Shown piece after piece: positions 1-5,170 of a DNA stretch of 5,170 bases (position 1 is the first letter of the stretch; each line of letters opens with the position of its first letter). Position numbers and translations under genes: made by a program. The DNA comes from a bacterium (GTDB lineage Bacteria > Vulcanimicrobiota > Xenobia > RGZZ01). Location: positions 1 to 5,170 of the forward strand of contig JAJXVI010000237.1 of the NCBI GenBank assembly GCA_021782195.1, written 5' to 3'. Below the pieces are notes generated by a model. It worked only from the letters and a program-made list of their open reading frames with translations. It did no database searches and was not told where the DNA came from.

Positions 1-580
1 GACGATTTCCCGTCGCATTTCTCGCTTGAAGGATCTTGAGCGCAAGCGTGACAACGGTGAATTTGACCGTCTCCCCAAGAAGGAACAGAAGCGCCTCAAC
101 GATGAGCTGGTGAAGCTTGACCGTTTCCTCGGTGGTATCAAGAATATGCCTGACCTGCCTGGAGCGATCTACGTAATCGATCCCCGCAAGGAGCATATTG
201 CGATCATGGAGGCCCGTAAGCTCGGGATTCCAGTTGTCGCCATCGTGGATACAAACTGCGATCCGGATCTGATTGACTACCCGATTCCTGGAAACGACGA
301 TGCCATTCGCGCAGTGCGCCTGCTGACCGGCAAGATTGCAGACGCAGTCCTTGAGGCCAAGGCCGAAATCAAGGACGAGGTTCCCCAGGACGCGCGTTAT
401 GAGGCTGAGGACGAGGGCGCGGTCACCCTGGCGATTTCGACGCCGGGACAGACGCTCGACCTTACCGAGCCAGCTTCAGTTGCAGCAGGGGGCGAGGAGT
501 ATGCACCAGATGCATACGTTTCCGGGGACTATGCCTTCTACCCCGAAGAGGTCCCTGCAGTCGCGCAACCCGCGGTCTGA
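1..580 (+). CDS. rpsB: 30S ribosomal protein S2, 5' end missing
   Basis: S2 is a small-subunit ribosomal protein that binds late in 30S assembly and is needed to load S1 and mRNA in many bacteria. The gene enters from the left edge. The reading frame starts at base 2 and gives 192 residues up to the TGA at 578-580. The visible part begins in the helix with 'SRLKDLE', as in E. coli 'KRLKDLE'. It then carries the C-terminal S2 signature from '[17 protein letters not shown]' to 'EARKLGIP', followed by 'VDTNCDPD' and '[11 protein letters not shown]', all strongly conserved in the family. After 'ADAVLEAK' the protein continues for about 72 more residues (codons at 362-577). This tail is acidic, with 16 Asp/Glu against 2 Lys/Arg, is rich in Ala, Pro and Tyr, and is probably disordered. 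Acidic S2 tails occur in several phyla, but this one is long. The next gene, tsf, is the usual partner. Identity is certain; only the tail is unassigned. Confidence 0.97.
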   Translation, partial: TISRRISRLKDLERKRDNGEFDRLPKKEQKRLNDELVKLDRFLGGIKNMPDLPGAIYVIDPRKEHIAIMEARKLGIPVVAIVDTNCDPDLIDYPIPGNDDAIRAVRLLTGKIADAVLEAKAEIKDEVPQDARYEAEDEGAVTLAISTPGQTLDLTEPASVAAGGEEYAPDAYVSGDYAFYPEEVPAVAQPAV

Positions 581-603
581 CGGAGAACCAGGCATGCAGG
601 GAC
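551..603 (+). repeat. 9-bp inverted repeat around the rpsB stop codon
   Basis: Bases 551-559 (GTCCCTGCA) are the exact reverse complement of 595-603 (TGCAGGGAC). The 35-nt loop contains the rpsB stop codon at 578-580. A second partner for the left arm lies at 615-620 (GCAGGG), and GCATGCA occurs twice, at 592-598 and 604-610. In RNA this would form a stem spanning the end of the S2 reading frame, possibly protecting the 3' end or affecting readthrough. Nine perfect pairs at this spacing can also arise by chance in GC-rich DNA, so the call is tentative. Confidence 0.3.
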
Positions 604-686
604 GCATGCAACCAGCAGGGTCCCCGCGCGCCGTTTCGGCTCGATCCGCCTGCAACAACCGGACCTCGGTCCTCTGCGCGCGGTTC

Positions 687-705
687 GGGCCAGATGGCCT
701 TTTTT
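687..705 (+). terminator. Probable intrinsic terminator after rpsB
   Basis: GGCC at 688-691 pairs with GGCC at 696-699 around an AGAT loop, with a possible G-U pair added by 687 and 700. It is followed directly by six Ts (700-705). This is the hairpin-plus-U-tract layout of a Rho-independent terminator. The stem is short, only 4 GC pairs plus a wobble, so termination may be partial. That would let S2 be made in excess of EF-Ts while some transcripts read through to tsf. A longer upstream helix (624-630 with 677-683) could compete with or support it. Confidence 0.5.
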
Positions 706-850
706 CGTATCAGTGGTGCCTTTTCCGCTGGTGGCAAGATGTCGCGGTTGAACGGAAGTGCGTCTGACCGAGACGGGTCATGCTGGTGACCGGCGATATC
801 GTGGCTTGCAATCCCGCAGGGGAACGCCGCCTCTACGCTGCTCACACACT

Positions 851-999
851 CGCCCCTGGAGGCTGGCCGCCGGGCGGGAGGTGGCTCTCGCACAACCCCT
901 GAAGGCGAAGGTGCGGGAGTGACTTCGCGCCCTGATTGTCTTCAAGGGCACGGGCCCTTCCTCGTTCTCGGGGAGGGTTCCGCGGGGTGACGAACCCCG
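851..999 (+). promoter_or_regulatory. Candidate structured RNA leader of tsf
   Basis: Several complementary pairs lie in this stretch: 851-855 with 872-876, 866-871 with 880-885, 885-893 with 911-919 (nine pairs, one G-U), 897-904 with 940-948 (eight pairs, one bulge), 905-910 with 923-928, 944-949 with 954-959 (six pairs, ACGG loop), 975-980 with 992-997, and 983-988 with 994-999. Many share bases, so they cannot all form at once. Mutually exclusive stems are what an attenuator, riboswitch or protein-binding leader would show. The last two alternatives end 12 to 14 nt before the tsf Shine-Dalgarno. I do not recognise a known riboswitch or ribosomal leader class, and GC-rich DNA readily yields such pairs, so this is an inference from hand pairing only. 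Confidence 0.35.
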
Positions 1000-1011
1000 A
1001 ACGAATTGATT

Positions 1012-1017
1012 GGAGGG
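1012..1017 (+). promoter_or_regulatory. Shine-Dalgarno for tsf, ambiguous start
   Basis: GGAGGG at 1012-1017 is the only strong ribosome-binding site before tsf. Its GGAGG core ends only 3 nt before the ATG at 1020 but 9 nt before the in-frame GTG at 1026. The spacing therefore favours GTG, while codon preference favours ATG. The two products differ only by two N-terminal residues. Confidence 0.6.
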
Positions 1018-1019
1018 TA

Positions 1020-1631
1020 ATGCCTGTGGAAATCTCAACGACGATGATCAAGGAACTGCGCGAGAAGTCTGGCGCTGGGATGATGGATTGCCGTGAGGCA
1101 CTTCGCCAGACCGAAGGTGATGTTCAGAAGGCGCTCGACTTTCTGCGCCAGAAAGGCATCGCTTCAGCCGACAAGAAGAGAGACCGCCTGACGGGTGAAG
1201 GTCGTGTGGAGTCGTACATCCACAGCAACGGCAAGATTGGCGTGCTCGTCGAACTCAACTGTGAGACCGACTTCGTTGCCAAGACCGACGATTTCAAGTC
1301 GCTCTGCCACGAGATCGCGATGCACATTGCGGCCCTGTCCCCCGTGTACGTTTCTCGCGAGGAAGTGCCGAAGGATCTGGTGGAGAGCGAGCTTGCAGCG
1401 TACAGGAAGGTTGCCAGTGAGGAGGGCAAGAAGCCCGAAATCGCCGAGAAGATTGCAACTGGCAAGGTCGACAAGTATTTCGAGAAGCAGTGCCTGCTCG
1501 ATCAGCCGTTTGTGCGCGATGACAGCAAGTCCGTCGGTGAAGTGGTGCGAGAGGCCGTGGGCAGACTTGGCGAGAACATCAAGGTGACGCGTTTCACGCG
1601 TTTTGCCCTGGGTGAAGGCGTAAAAGACTGA
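1020..1631 (+). CDS. tsf: Elongation factor Ts, short form
   Basis: EF-Ts is the cytoplasmic nucleotide-exchange factor that releases GDP from EF-Tu after each round of aminoacyl-tRNA delivery. Read from ATG 1020 the protein has 203 residues. Residues 1-45 or so form the UBA-like N-domain with the family signature '[18 protein letters not shown]'. The core follows, with '[11 protein letters not shown]' at residues 78-88; Asp84-Phe85 correspond to the EF-Tu-contacting Asp80-Phe81 of E. coli. The C-terminal part carries '[11 protein letters not shown]', '[17 protein letters not shown]' and '[12 protein letters not shown]'. The E. coli protein is about 283 residues; this one lacks the second core subdomain and dimerisation insert, as does the Thermus type of about 196. 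It is complete, not truncated, because both ends are conserved. A start at GTG 1026 is possible and has better SD spacing; the TTG at 936 is rejected. Its stop overlaps the pyrH start by one base (TGATG). Confidence 0.96.
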   Translation: MPVEISTTMIKELREKSGAGMMDCREALRQTEGDVQKALDFLRQKGIASADKKRDRLTGEGRVESYIHSNGKIGVLVELNCETDFVAKTDDFKSLCHEIAMHIAALSPVYVSREEVPKDLVESELAAYRKVASEEGKKPEIAEKIATGKVDKYFEKQCLLDQPFVRDDSKSVGEVVREAVGRLGENIKVTRFTRFALGEGVKD

Positions 1632-2344
1632 TGAATGTCAAGTACAAGCGCATTCTGTTGAAGCTCAGCGGCGAGGCGTTTGCTGGCCAGACTGAGTTTG
1701 GTATCGACATGCCGACGGTCGAACGCTATGCGCGCGAGATCAAGGATCTTCGGAGCCTCGGGGTGGAGGTGGCGGTGGTCGTGGGTGGCGGCAACATCTG
1801 GCGTGGTCGCGTTGCCCCCAAGATGGACCGAGCCACTGCCGACTCCATGGGCATGATCGCGACCGTACTGAATGCGCTTGCACTTCAAGACTCGCTCGAA
1901 CACCTGCACGTGTACACGCGCGTCCTGACAGCCATCACGATGCAGCAGGTTGCGGAGCCGTTTCTGCGCCGACGTGCCGTACGCCATCTGGAGAAGGGGC
2001 GCGTGGTTATCTTCGGGGCTGGAACGGGGAACCCGTTCTTTACGACCGATACGACGGCTGCGTTGAGGGCGCTTGAAGTCAATGCTGACGCTGTCTTGAA
2101 GGCGACCAAGGTCGATGGCGTCTATGACATGGATCCCCAGCAGTTTCCTCAGGCTACGAAGTTCAAAGAGATTCAGTACGCTGATGTCATACAGCGAGGG
2201 CTTAAGGTGATGGATTCCACCGCCGTGTCCCTGTGCTGGGATCACAAACTTCCGATTCTGGTCTTCAACAGTGCGGAATACGGTAACATCAAGAAAATCG
2301 TACTGGGGGAGGAAATCGGGACGCTCGTAAAGGAGGTCGGGTAG
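1631..2344 (+). CDS. pyrH: Uridylate kinase (UMP kinase)
   Basis: UMP kinase phosphorylates UMP to UDP with ATP, the step feeding UTP, CTP and UDP-sugars. It belongs to the amino-acid-kinase fold, is a hexamer in characterised bacteria, and is unrelated to eukaryotic UMP/CMP kinases. The 237-residue protein is of normal length. Visible motifs are 'KLSGEA' at residues 11-16 (phosphate binding), '[10 protein letters not shown]' ending at residue 59, '[10 protein letters not shown]' at 66-75 (UMP site), '[13 protein letters not shown]' at 129-141 and '[13 protein letters not shown]' at 157-169 (ATP side). The ATG at 1631 overlaps the tsf TGA. No strong Shine-Dalgarno stands before it, so translation is probably coupled to tsf by re-initiation. 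GTP activation and UTP inhibition are known for the family but cannot be read from the sequence. The last codons contain the ribosome-binding site of frr. Confidence 0.97.
   Translation: MNVKYKRILLKLSGEAFAGQTEFGIDMPTVERYAREIKDLRSLGVEVAVVVGGGNIWRGRVAPKMDRATADSMGMIATVLNALALQDSLEHLHVYTRVLTAITMQQVAEPFLRRRAVRHLEKGRVVIFGAGTGNPFFTTDTTAALRALEVNADAVLKATKVDGVYDMDPQQFPQATKFKEIQYADVIQRGLKVMDSTAVSLCWDHKLPILVFNSAEYGNIKKIVLGEEIGTLVKEVG
2330..2337 (+). promoter_or_regulatory. Strong Shine-Dalgarno for frr inside the pyrH end
   Basis: AAGGAGGT at 2330-2337 is a near-perfect complement of the 16S rRNA 3' end. Its GGAGG core stands 10 nt before the frr ATG at 2347. It lies within the last coding bases of pyrH, whose TAG ends 2 nt before the ATG. 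It is the best ribosome-binding site in the window, in line with the high RRF level cells need. Confidence 0.85.
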
Positions 2345-2346
2345 AA

Positions 2347-2904
2347 ATGGTAGAGCAAAAGCTGTTCGCCGAAGCCGAAGATCGTATGAAGAAGGCCTAT
2401 GATCACCTCAAGAAGGACTTTGCCTCGATTCGTACGGGGCGTGCGTCCCCGTCGTTGCTTGATCGAATTCACGTCGAGGCCTACGGTTCACAGATGGCTG
2501 TCAATCAGGTTGGTTCGGTGACGGCTCCCGAGCCCCGAATGCTCGCCATCACTGTGTACGACAAGTCGGTTCTGGGGCCACTCGAGAAGGCCATCCAGAA
2601 ATCTGATCTGGGCATCAATCCCAGCATCGATGGCCTGACCATTCGTCTTGCTCTTCCGCCTCTTACCGAGGACCGGCGTAAAGATCTGGTGAAACAGGTC
2701 AAGAAGCGTACAGAGGAGGGTAAGGTCGCCCTTCGCAACATTCGCCGTGATATCATCGAGGAGATCAAGAAGCAGAAGGATCACGGTGCCTCGGAAGACG
2801 AGATCAAGCGCGCGGAACAGCAGATCCAGAAATTGACGGACAAGCATATCGGCGAGTTCGATCACGCGCTCGTCGTGAAGGAAAAAGAGATTCTTGAAGT
2901 CTGA
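2347..2904 (+). CDS. frr: Ribosome recycling factor (RRF)
   Basis: RRF splits post-termination ribosomes together with EF-G, freeing the subunits for a new round. The protein has 185 residues, the usual length. The N-terminal part of the three-helix bundle (domain I) carries the signature 'IRTGRASPSLLD' at residues 28-39. The inserted beta/alpha/beta domain II follows, with 'PEPRMLAITVYD' and 'GINPSIDGLTIRLALPPLTEDRR'. The chain then returns to the bundle with 'LVKQVKKRTEEGKVALRNIRRD' at 114-135, including the conserved Arg cluster that touches 23S rRNA, and ends 'KEKEILEV'. The region after Arg134 ('IIEEIKKQKDHGASEDEIKRAE') is highly charged, as in other members. The gene sits 2 nt after pyrH, and its own 3' end probably overlaps the start of uppS. 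Confidence 0.97.
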   Translation: MVEQKLFAEAEDRMKKAYDHLKKDFASIRTGRASPSLLDRIHVEAYGSQMAVNQVGSVTAPEPRMLAITVYDKSVLGPLEKAIQKSDLGINPSIDGLTIRLALPPLTEDRRKDLVKQVKKRTEEGKVALRNIRRDIIEEIKKQKDHGASEDEIKRAEQQIQKLTDKHIGEFDHALVVKEKEILEV

Positions 2905-3844
2905 GTCCGGCGTGGCCGCCTCGCCTCCCTATCTTCGCAACCCGACCGCGGAAGAGAGAGTTCTGCTGGGAAGACTGGATAGGGAGCGCCTGCCCAACCA
3001 CATTGCGGTGATCATGGACGGCAATCGTCGCTGGGCGCGTGAGCGCAGGTGGCCGGCCTTCCTCGGGCATCGTGCTGGCGTTCGCGCCTTCCGTGAAATG
3101 GTTCGGGCGTGCACCGACCTTGGTATCGGCGTCCTGACTGCGTATGCATTTTCCTGGGAAAACTGGAAGCGTTCGCAGCAGGAGGTCAGGATCCTGATGC
3201 GCCTGTTCGAGCACTACAGTCGCAAGGACCGTGAGGAGATGCATGCCAACGGGGTGCGTTTCCGAATCATTGGCGATACAACGTGCTTGCCGCAAGAGGT
3301 ACAGGCTGAGTTTAATGCCACGTCCGCATTGACGCGCAACAATAACAGTCTGATTTTGAATCTTGCGGTGAATTACGGGTCGCGTCACGAGATTCTCCGT
3401 GCGACGCGCCTGGTAGCTCGTGAGATTGCAGAAGGTCGCCTCGACCCCGACGCTTTGCAGGAAGAGGATCTGTCCTCTTATTTCTACACCGCCGGCCTGC
3501 CAGACCCGGACCTGCTGATTCGAACGAGCGGTGAGATGAGAGTCAGCAATTTTCTACTCTGGCAGATTGCATACAGCGAGTTCTGGTTTACGGACCGAAA
3601 CTGGCCGGCGTTTCAGCGTTCCGATCTGTTGAGAGCCTTGATTGACTATCAGGGGCGAGATCGTCGCTTTGGAGGCGGGGGCGAGGTGGATGCGGATGCA
3701 CGTATCCTCACTGACTCCCGTGCGCACGTTTCTGGCGGCCTGGGCGGAGCCGTCCGTATGAGGGCTGATGTGGCTGCACAGCCTGCTAAAATCTGTTCTG
3801 TCGTGGTTAATGCCGATGCTACACCCGGAGAGAGAGTGCCATGA
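2894..3844 (+). CDS. uppS: Undecaprenyl diphosphate synthase with C-terminal extension
   Basis: This cis-prenyltransferase adds isopentenyl units to farnesyl diphosphate to make undecaprenyl diphosphate, the lipid carrier for peptidoglycan and other wall polymers. Read from TTG 2894 it has 316 residues. Every key E. coli residue is present at a constant offset of 16: Asp42, Asn44, Arg46 and Trp47 in 'HIAVIMDGNRRWA' (Asp42 is the Mg/pyrophosphate residue), His59, Ser87, Asn90 and Arg93 in 'FSWENWKR', then Arg210, Arg216, Ser218 and Glu229 in 'LIRTSGEMRVSNFLLWQ' and just after. The family core ends at 'RRFGGG' (257-262), but here about 54 further residues follow, rich in Ala, Gly, Val and Arg and matching nothing I know. 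The start is uncertain: TTG 2894 overlaps frr by 11 nt and has a weak AAGGA/GAG upstream, while GTG 2912 lies 7 nt past the frr stop with a poorer site. The stop overlaps the cdsA start (ATGA). Confidence 0.93.
   Translation: MKSESGVAASPPYLRNPTAEERVLLGRLDRERLPNHIAVIMDGNRRWARERRWPAFLGHRAGVRAFREMVRACTDLGIGVLTAYAFSWENWKRSQQEVRILMRLFEHYSRKDREEMHANGVRFRIIGDTTCLPQEVQAEFNATSALTRNNNSLILNLAVNYGSRHEILRATRLVAREIAEGRLDPDALQEEDLSSYFYTAGLPDPDLLIRTSGEMRVSNFLLWQIAYSEFWFTDRNWPAFQRSDLLRALIDYQGRDRRFGGGGEVDADARILTDSRAHVSGGLGGAVRMRADVAAQPAKICSVVVNADATPGERVP
3784..3792 (+). promoter_or_regulatory. Possible extended -10 promoter for cdsA-dxr
   Basis: TGCTAAAAT at 3784-3792 combines a TGn extension with TAAAAT, five of six matches to the sigma-70 -10 consensus. 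It is also a rare A-rich patch in GC-rich DNA. The only -35 candidate is CTGATG at 3765-3770 with a 16-nt spacer, matching three of six. It lies inside the unusual tail of uppS and would start RNA about 40 nt before the cdsA ATG. This is consensus matching only, with no other evidence. Confidence 0.25.
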
Positions 3845-4857
3845 AGTTGCCGACTGCGGAAGAGATTTCCCAATCACTGGAGGATCTGCTGCGAAGACCG
3901 GCGCAGGTTCCGGCCCGCCCCAGGGCATCAGAGGCGTCGAAACCGCGATCTCCGCGCTTCAAGATCAAGAAGGTGGAGCGTAAGAGGGGCGACCGGCGAA
4001 ACCTGCTCGCGCGTGCAATCACGGGCGTATCCCTGGCAGGCTTGACGGTACTGCTGATTGTGGTTCACCCCTATGCCTTCGCTTTCGAAGCCATGTTCTT
4101 CGTTGCCATCAGCATCAAGGAAGTGTGCGACATCGCGGCTCGCAACGGCATCGACGCTTCCTTTCCAGTGGCGCTTCTCAGTGGCCTTTCGATTGTGTCC
4201 GTTGCCACGTGGATGCCTGCGCGAACGCCGGATGTGCTTGTGCTGTGCGTGCTGGTTTCGATGGTGGTGACCATCTTCCGTAAACGAGGAACGGGAGGCG
4301 ACGGCGTGCATCGGCGACGGTACGTGGACGGGATCGTGACTATCTATGCGTTCCTTTACGTGGCGTGGCTGTTCAGTTTCTGTTTGCAGATTCGCTTCAC
4401 CCCGGGGACCGTGCCAGGCCCGAACGGCGCGCGCGTGGAAGCGGGAGCGGCGCTTCTGTTGATGCTTATCGCCACAACCGCGCTTTCAGACGTAGGGTGC
4501 TATTTCAGCGGAAAGCTGTTCGGCCGTCACGCCCTTGCGCCGGCCATCAGTCCCGGAAAGACCATTGAAGGATCACTTGGTGGGGTACTTGTGAGCACGC
4601 TCACGGCCGTGGCTTTTGGTTGCTGGATCGGTCTCGACCTGGAGGCCTGCGCGGTGTACGGGGTCGTCATGAGTGTGGTCGCGCAACTGGGTGACCTGTG
4701 GGAGTCCATGATGAAGCGTGAAGCCGGAGTGAAGGACTCCGGACGTGCACTGGCAGGACACGGGGGCGCACTTGATCGCTTTGATTCCTTCTTCTTCGCC
4801 ATGCCGGTCGGGTACTTGTTGACCCAGGGTCTGTTGCTGGCTGGAAGAAGCCTGTAG
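3841..4857 (+). CDS. cdsA: Phosphatidate cytidylyltransferase (CDP-DAG synthase)
   Basis: CdsA is an integral membrane enzyme that makes CDP-diacylglycerol from phosphatidic acid and CTP, the branch point to all bacterial phospholipids. The protein has 338 residues. Residues 1-55 or so form a soluble basic segment (16 Lys/Arg, 7 Asp/Glu) with no hydrophobic stretch. Membrane segments follow at about 59-76, 78-92, 108-125, 131-146, 164-183 and 202-220, with more at about 245-285 and 318-335. The catalytic end is clear: 'SDVGCYFSGKLFGRH' from residue 216, 'ISPGKTIEGSLGG' from 236, 'QLGDLWESMMKREAGVKD' ending at 299 and 'GHGGALDRFDS' at 306-316. Against the usual signature, Ala305 replaces the common Pro before 'GHGG', and Ala310 stands where a bulkier hydrophobic residue is common; the Asp and Lys/Arg residues are intact. 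The ATG overlaps the uppS TGA, with a GGAG at 3827-3830. Roughly 50 basic residues before the first helix recall actinobacterial-type members. Confidence 0.94.
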   Translation: MKLPTAEEISQSLEDLLRRPAQVPARPRASEASKPRSPRFKIKKVERKRGDRRNLLARAITGVSLAGLTVLLIVVHPYAFAFEAMFFVAISIKEVCDIAARNGIDASFPVALLSGLSIVSVATWMPARTPDVLVLCVLVSMVVTIFRKRGTGGDGVHRRRYVDGIVTIYAFLYVAWLFSFCLQIRFTPGTVPGPNGARVEAGAALLLMLIATTALSDVGCYFSGKLFGRHALAPAISPGKTIEGSLGGVLVSTLTAVAFGCWIGLDLEACAVYGVVMSVVAQLGDLWESMMKREAGVKDSGRALAGHGGALDRFDSFFFAMPVGYLLTQGLLLAGRSL

Positions 4858-4861
4858 GGAG
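4856..4861 (+). promoter_or_regulatory. Shine-Dalgarno for dxr
   Basis: AGGGAG at 4856-4861 overlaps the cdsA TAG stop and stands 7 nt before the GTG at 4869. This is ideal spacing and supports GTG as the dxr start. No ATG occurs in this frame before 'LVVLGCTGSVG'. Confidence 0.7.
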
Positions 4862-4868
4862 ACGCACC

Positions 4869-5170
4869 GTGAAAAGACTGGTCGTGCTGGGTTGCACGGG
4901 TTCCGTCGGGAAGCAGACCATCGAGGTTGTGCACCGCCACAAAGAGCGCTACAAGGTGGTTGGGCTTGCCGCCGGTTCGTCGTGGGAGGAGGTTGCGCGA
5001 CAGGCCGAGTTGCTCGAGCCCGAACGCATTGCGATGAGTGACTCTCAGGCCGCGGCGCGTTTGCGCGAAGCGCTGGCCGCTTCCCCCCGCACCTCTGCCA
5101 TCGAGGTGCTCGAGGGTGACGATGGCGTTCTTGATATTGCCTGCATGCAGGCCGACATGGCGATGATTGC
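4869..5170 (+). CDS. dxr: 1-deoxy-D-xylulose 5-phosphate reductoisomerase, 3' end missing
   Basis: Dxr (IspC) rearranges and reduces 1-deoxy-D-xylulose 5-phosphate to 2-C-methyl-D-erythritol 4-phosphate with NADPH. It is the committed step of the MEP isoprenoid pathway and the target of fosmidomycin. Only the first 100 codons are in the window, out of about 380-400 in the family. They encode most of the NADPH-binding Rossmann domain. 'LVVLGCTGSVGKQTIEVV' at residues 4-21 holds the GxTGSxGxxT dinucleotide loop, with Cys9 where most members have Ser. 'YKVVGLAAGSSWEEVARQA' follows, as in the family pattern 'F-V-V-A-L-A-A-G', and later 'IEVLEGDDGVLDIA' precedes the 'ADMAMIA' strand, which usually leads into 'IVGAAGL'. 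The GTG start has a good ribosome-binding site and lies 11 nt after cdsA. The catalytic metal and substrate sites lie beyond the window, so activity cannot be judged. Context with uppS fits, since MEP products feed UppS. Confidence 0.93.
   Translation, partial: MKRLVVLGCTGSVGKQTIEVVHRHKERYKVVGLAAGSSWEEVARQAELLEPERIAMSDSQAAARLREALAASPRTSAIEVLEGDDGVLDIACMQADMAMI

Larger units (their letters stand above)
581..1019 (+). other. rpsB-tsf intergenic region without a convincing gene
   Basis: This 439-nt gap is the only long non-coding stretch in the window. Open frames crossing it on either strand have low-complexity Arg/Pro/Ser-rich translations typical of shadow frames, and none resembles a known protein. 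The first half carries GC-rich self-complementary segments, for example 624-630 with 677-683 (7 pairs), a small hairpin at 661-672, and then a terminator-like hairpin with a T run at 687-705. The second half carries a cluster of overlapping hairpins just before tsf. I looked for a sigma-70 promoter and found only poor candidates: TTGAAC at 748-753 has no matching -10 box, and TTGCAA at 806-811 has none at proper spacing. If the terminator works, tsf needs either readthrough or a promoter that I cannot recognise. Confidence 0.7.

Noticed and set aside
748..776. TTGAAC as a -35 box of a tsf promoter
   Set aside because: At 17-nt spacing the -10 position reads AGACGG, far from TATAAT, and neighbouring spacings are no better.
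794..801. 8-bp palindrome CGATATCG in the rpsB-tsf gap
   Set aside because: It is short, single and without flanking symmetry, and is expected by chance at this length.
462..893. Minus-strand frame of 143 codons over the rpsB end and the gap
   Set aside because: The translation is Arg/Pro/Ser-rich with no recognisable motif, half of it is antisense to S2 coding sequence, and no ribosome site is evident. It is most likely a GC-rich shadow.
936..1019. Upstream TTG start extending tsf by 28 residues
   Set aside because: The extra residues are Arg/Gly-rich, unlike any EF-Ts N-terminus I know, and run through hairpin sequence. The only good ribosome-binding site is at 1012-1017, just before 1020/1026.
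581..1019. tRNA, small RNA gene or known riboswitch in the gap
   Set aside because: I see no T-loop or anticodon-arm pattern and no riboswitch core I recognise. Only unassigned hairpins are present.
1502..2245. Minus-strand frame of 247 codons antisense to pyrH
   Set aside because: It is entirely antisense to a well-conserved gene, shows no family motif, and is explained by codon bias on the + strand.
5139..5152. 14-bp perfect palindrome GCCTGCATGCAGGC inside dxr
   Set aside because: It lies in coding sequence encoding Ala-Cys-Met-Gln-Ala with ordinary codons and has no second copy in the window. A protein-binding or repair site cannot be supported from one occurrence.

Overview
The window is a bacterial housekeeping block: translation-factor genes run directly into isoprenoid and phospholipid precursor genes. 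In order, all on the + strand, it reads rpsB (3' part) – 439-nt gap – tsf – pyrH – frr – uppS – cdsA – dxr (5' part). The order and most products are classical. The DNA is fairly GC-rich. I see no mobile element, CRISPR array, tRNA or rRNA.

The taxon cannot be fixed from this window. A short 203-residue EF-Ts, an S2 protein with a long acidic tail, a UppS of the 'YTAGLPDPDLLIRTSGEMR' type and a CdsA with a basic cytoplasmic N-terminus fit a deep-branching bacterium of the Armatimonadota/Actinobacteriota/Chloroflexota kind better than a gamma- or betaproteobacterium. This is an impression from remembered family sequences, not a search.

Layout: 1-580 is the C-terminal two thirds of ribosomal protein S2. 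581-1019 has no convincing gene. It holds a terminator-like hairpin with six Ts (687-705) and then, closer to tsf, a dense set of overlapping and mutually exclusive inverted repeats (about 851-999). From 1020 on the genes are packed tightly: tsf and pyrH overlap by 1 nt, pyrH and frr are 2 nt apart, frr and uppS probably overlap, uppS and cdsA overlap by 4 nt (ATGA), and cdsA and dxr are 11 nt apart. This points to one transcript with translational coupling.

Function: S2, EF-Ts and RRF serve ribosome assembly, EF-Tu recycling and ribosome recycling. UMP kinase supplies UDP, and so UTP and CTP. UppS makes the C55 lipid carrier for wall polymers, CdsA uses CTP to make CDP-diacylglycerol, and Dxr starts the committed MEP isoprenoid route whose products feed UppS. 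The block therefore links protein synthesis to envelope synthesis.

The points worth a second look are the structured rpsB-tsf gap, the roughly 54-residue extra C-terminus of UppS that follows a run of five Gs, and a possible extended -10 promoter inside that tail. No obviously new system is visible.
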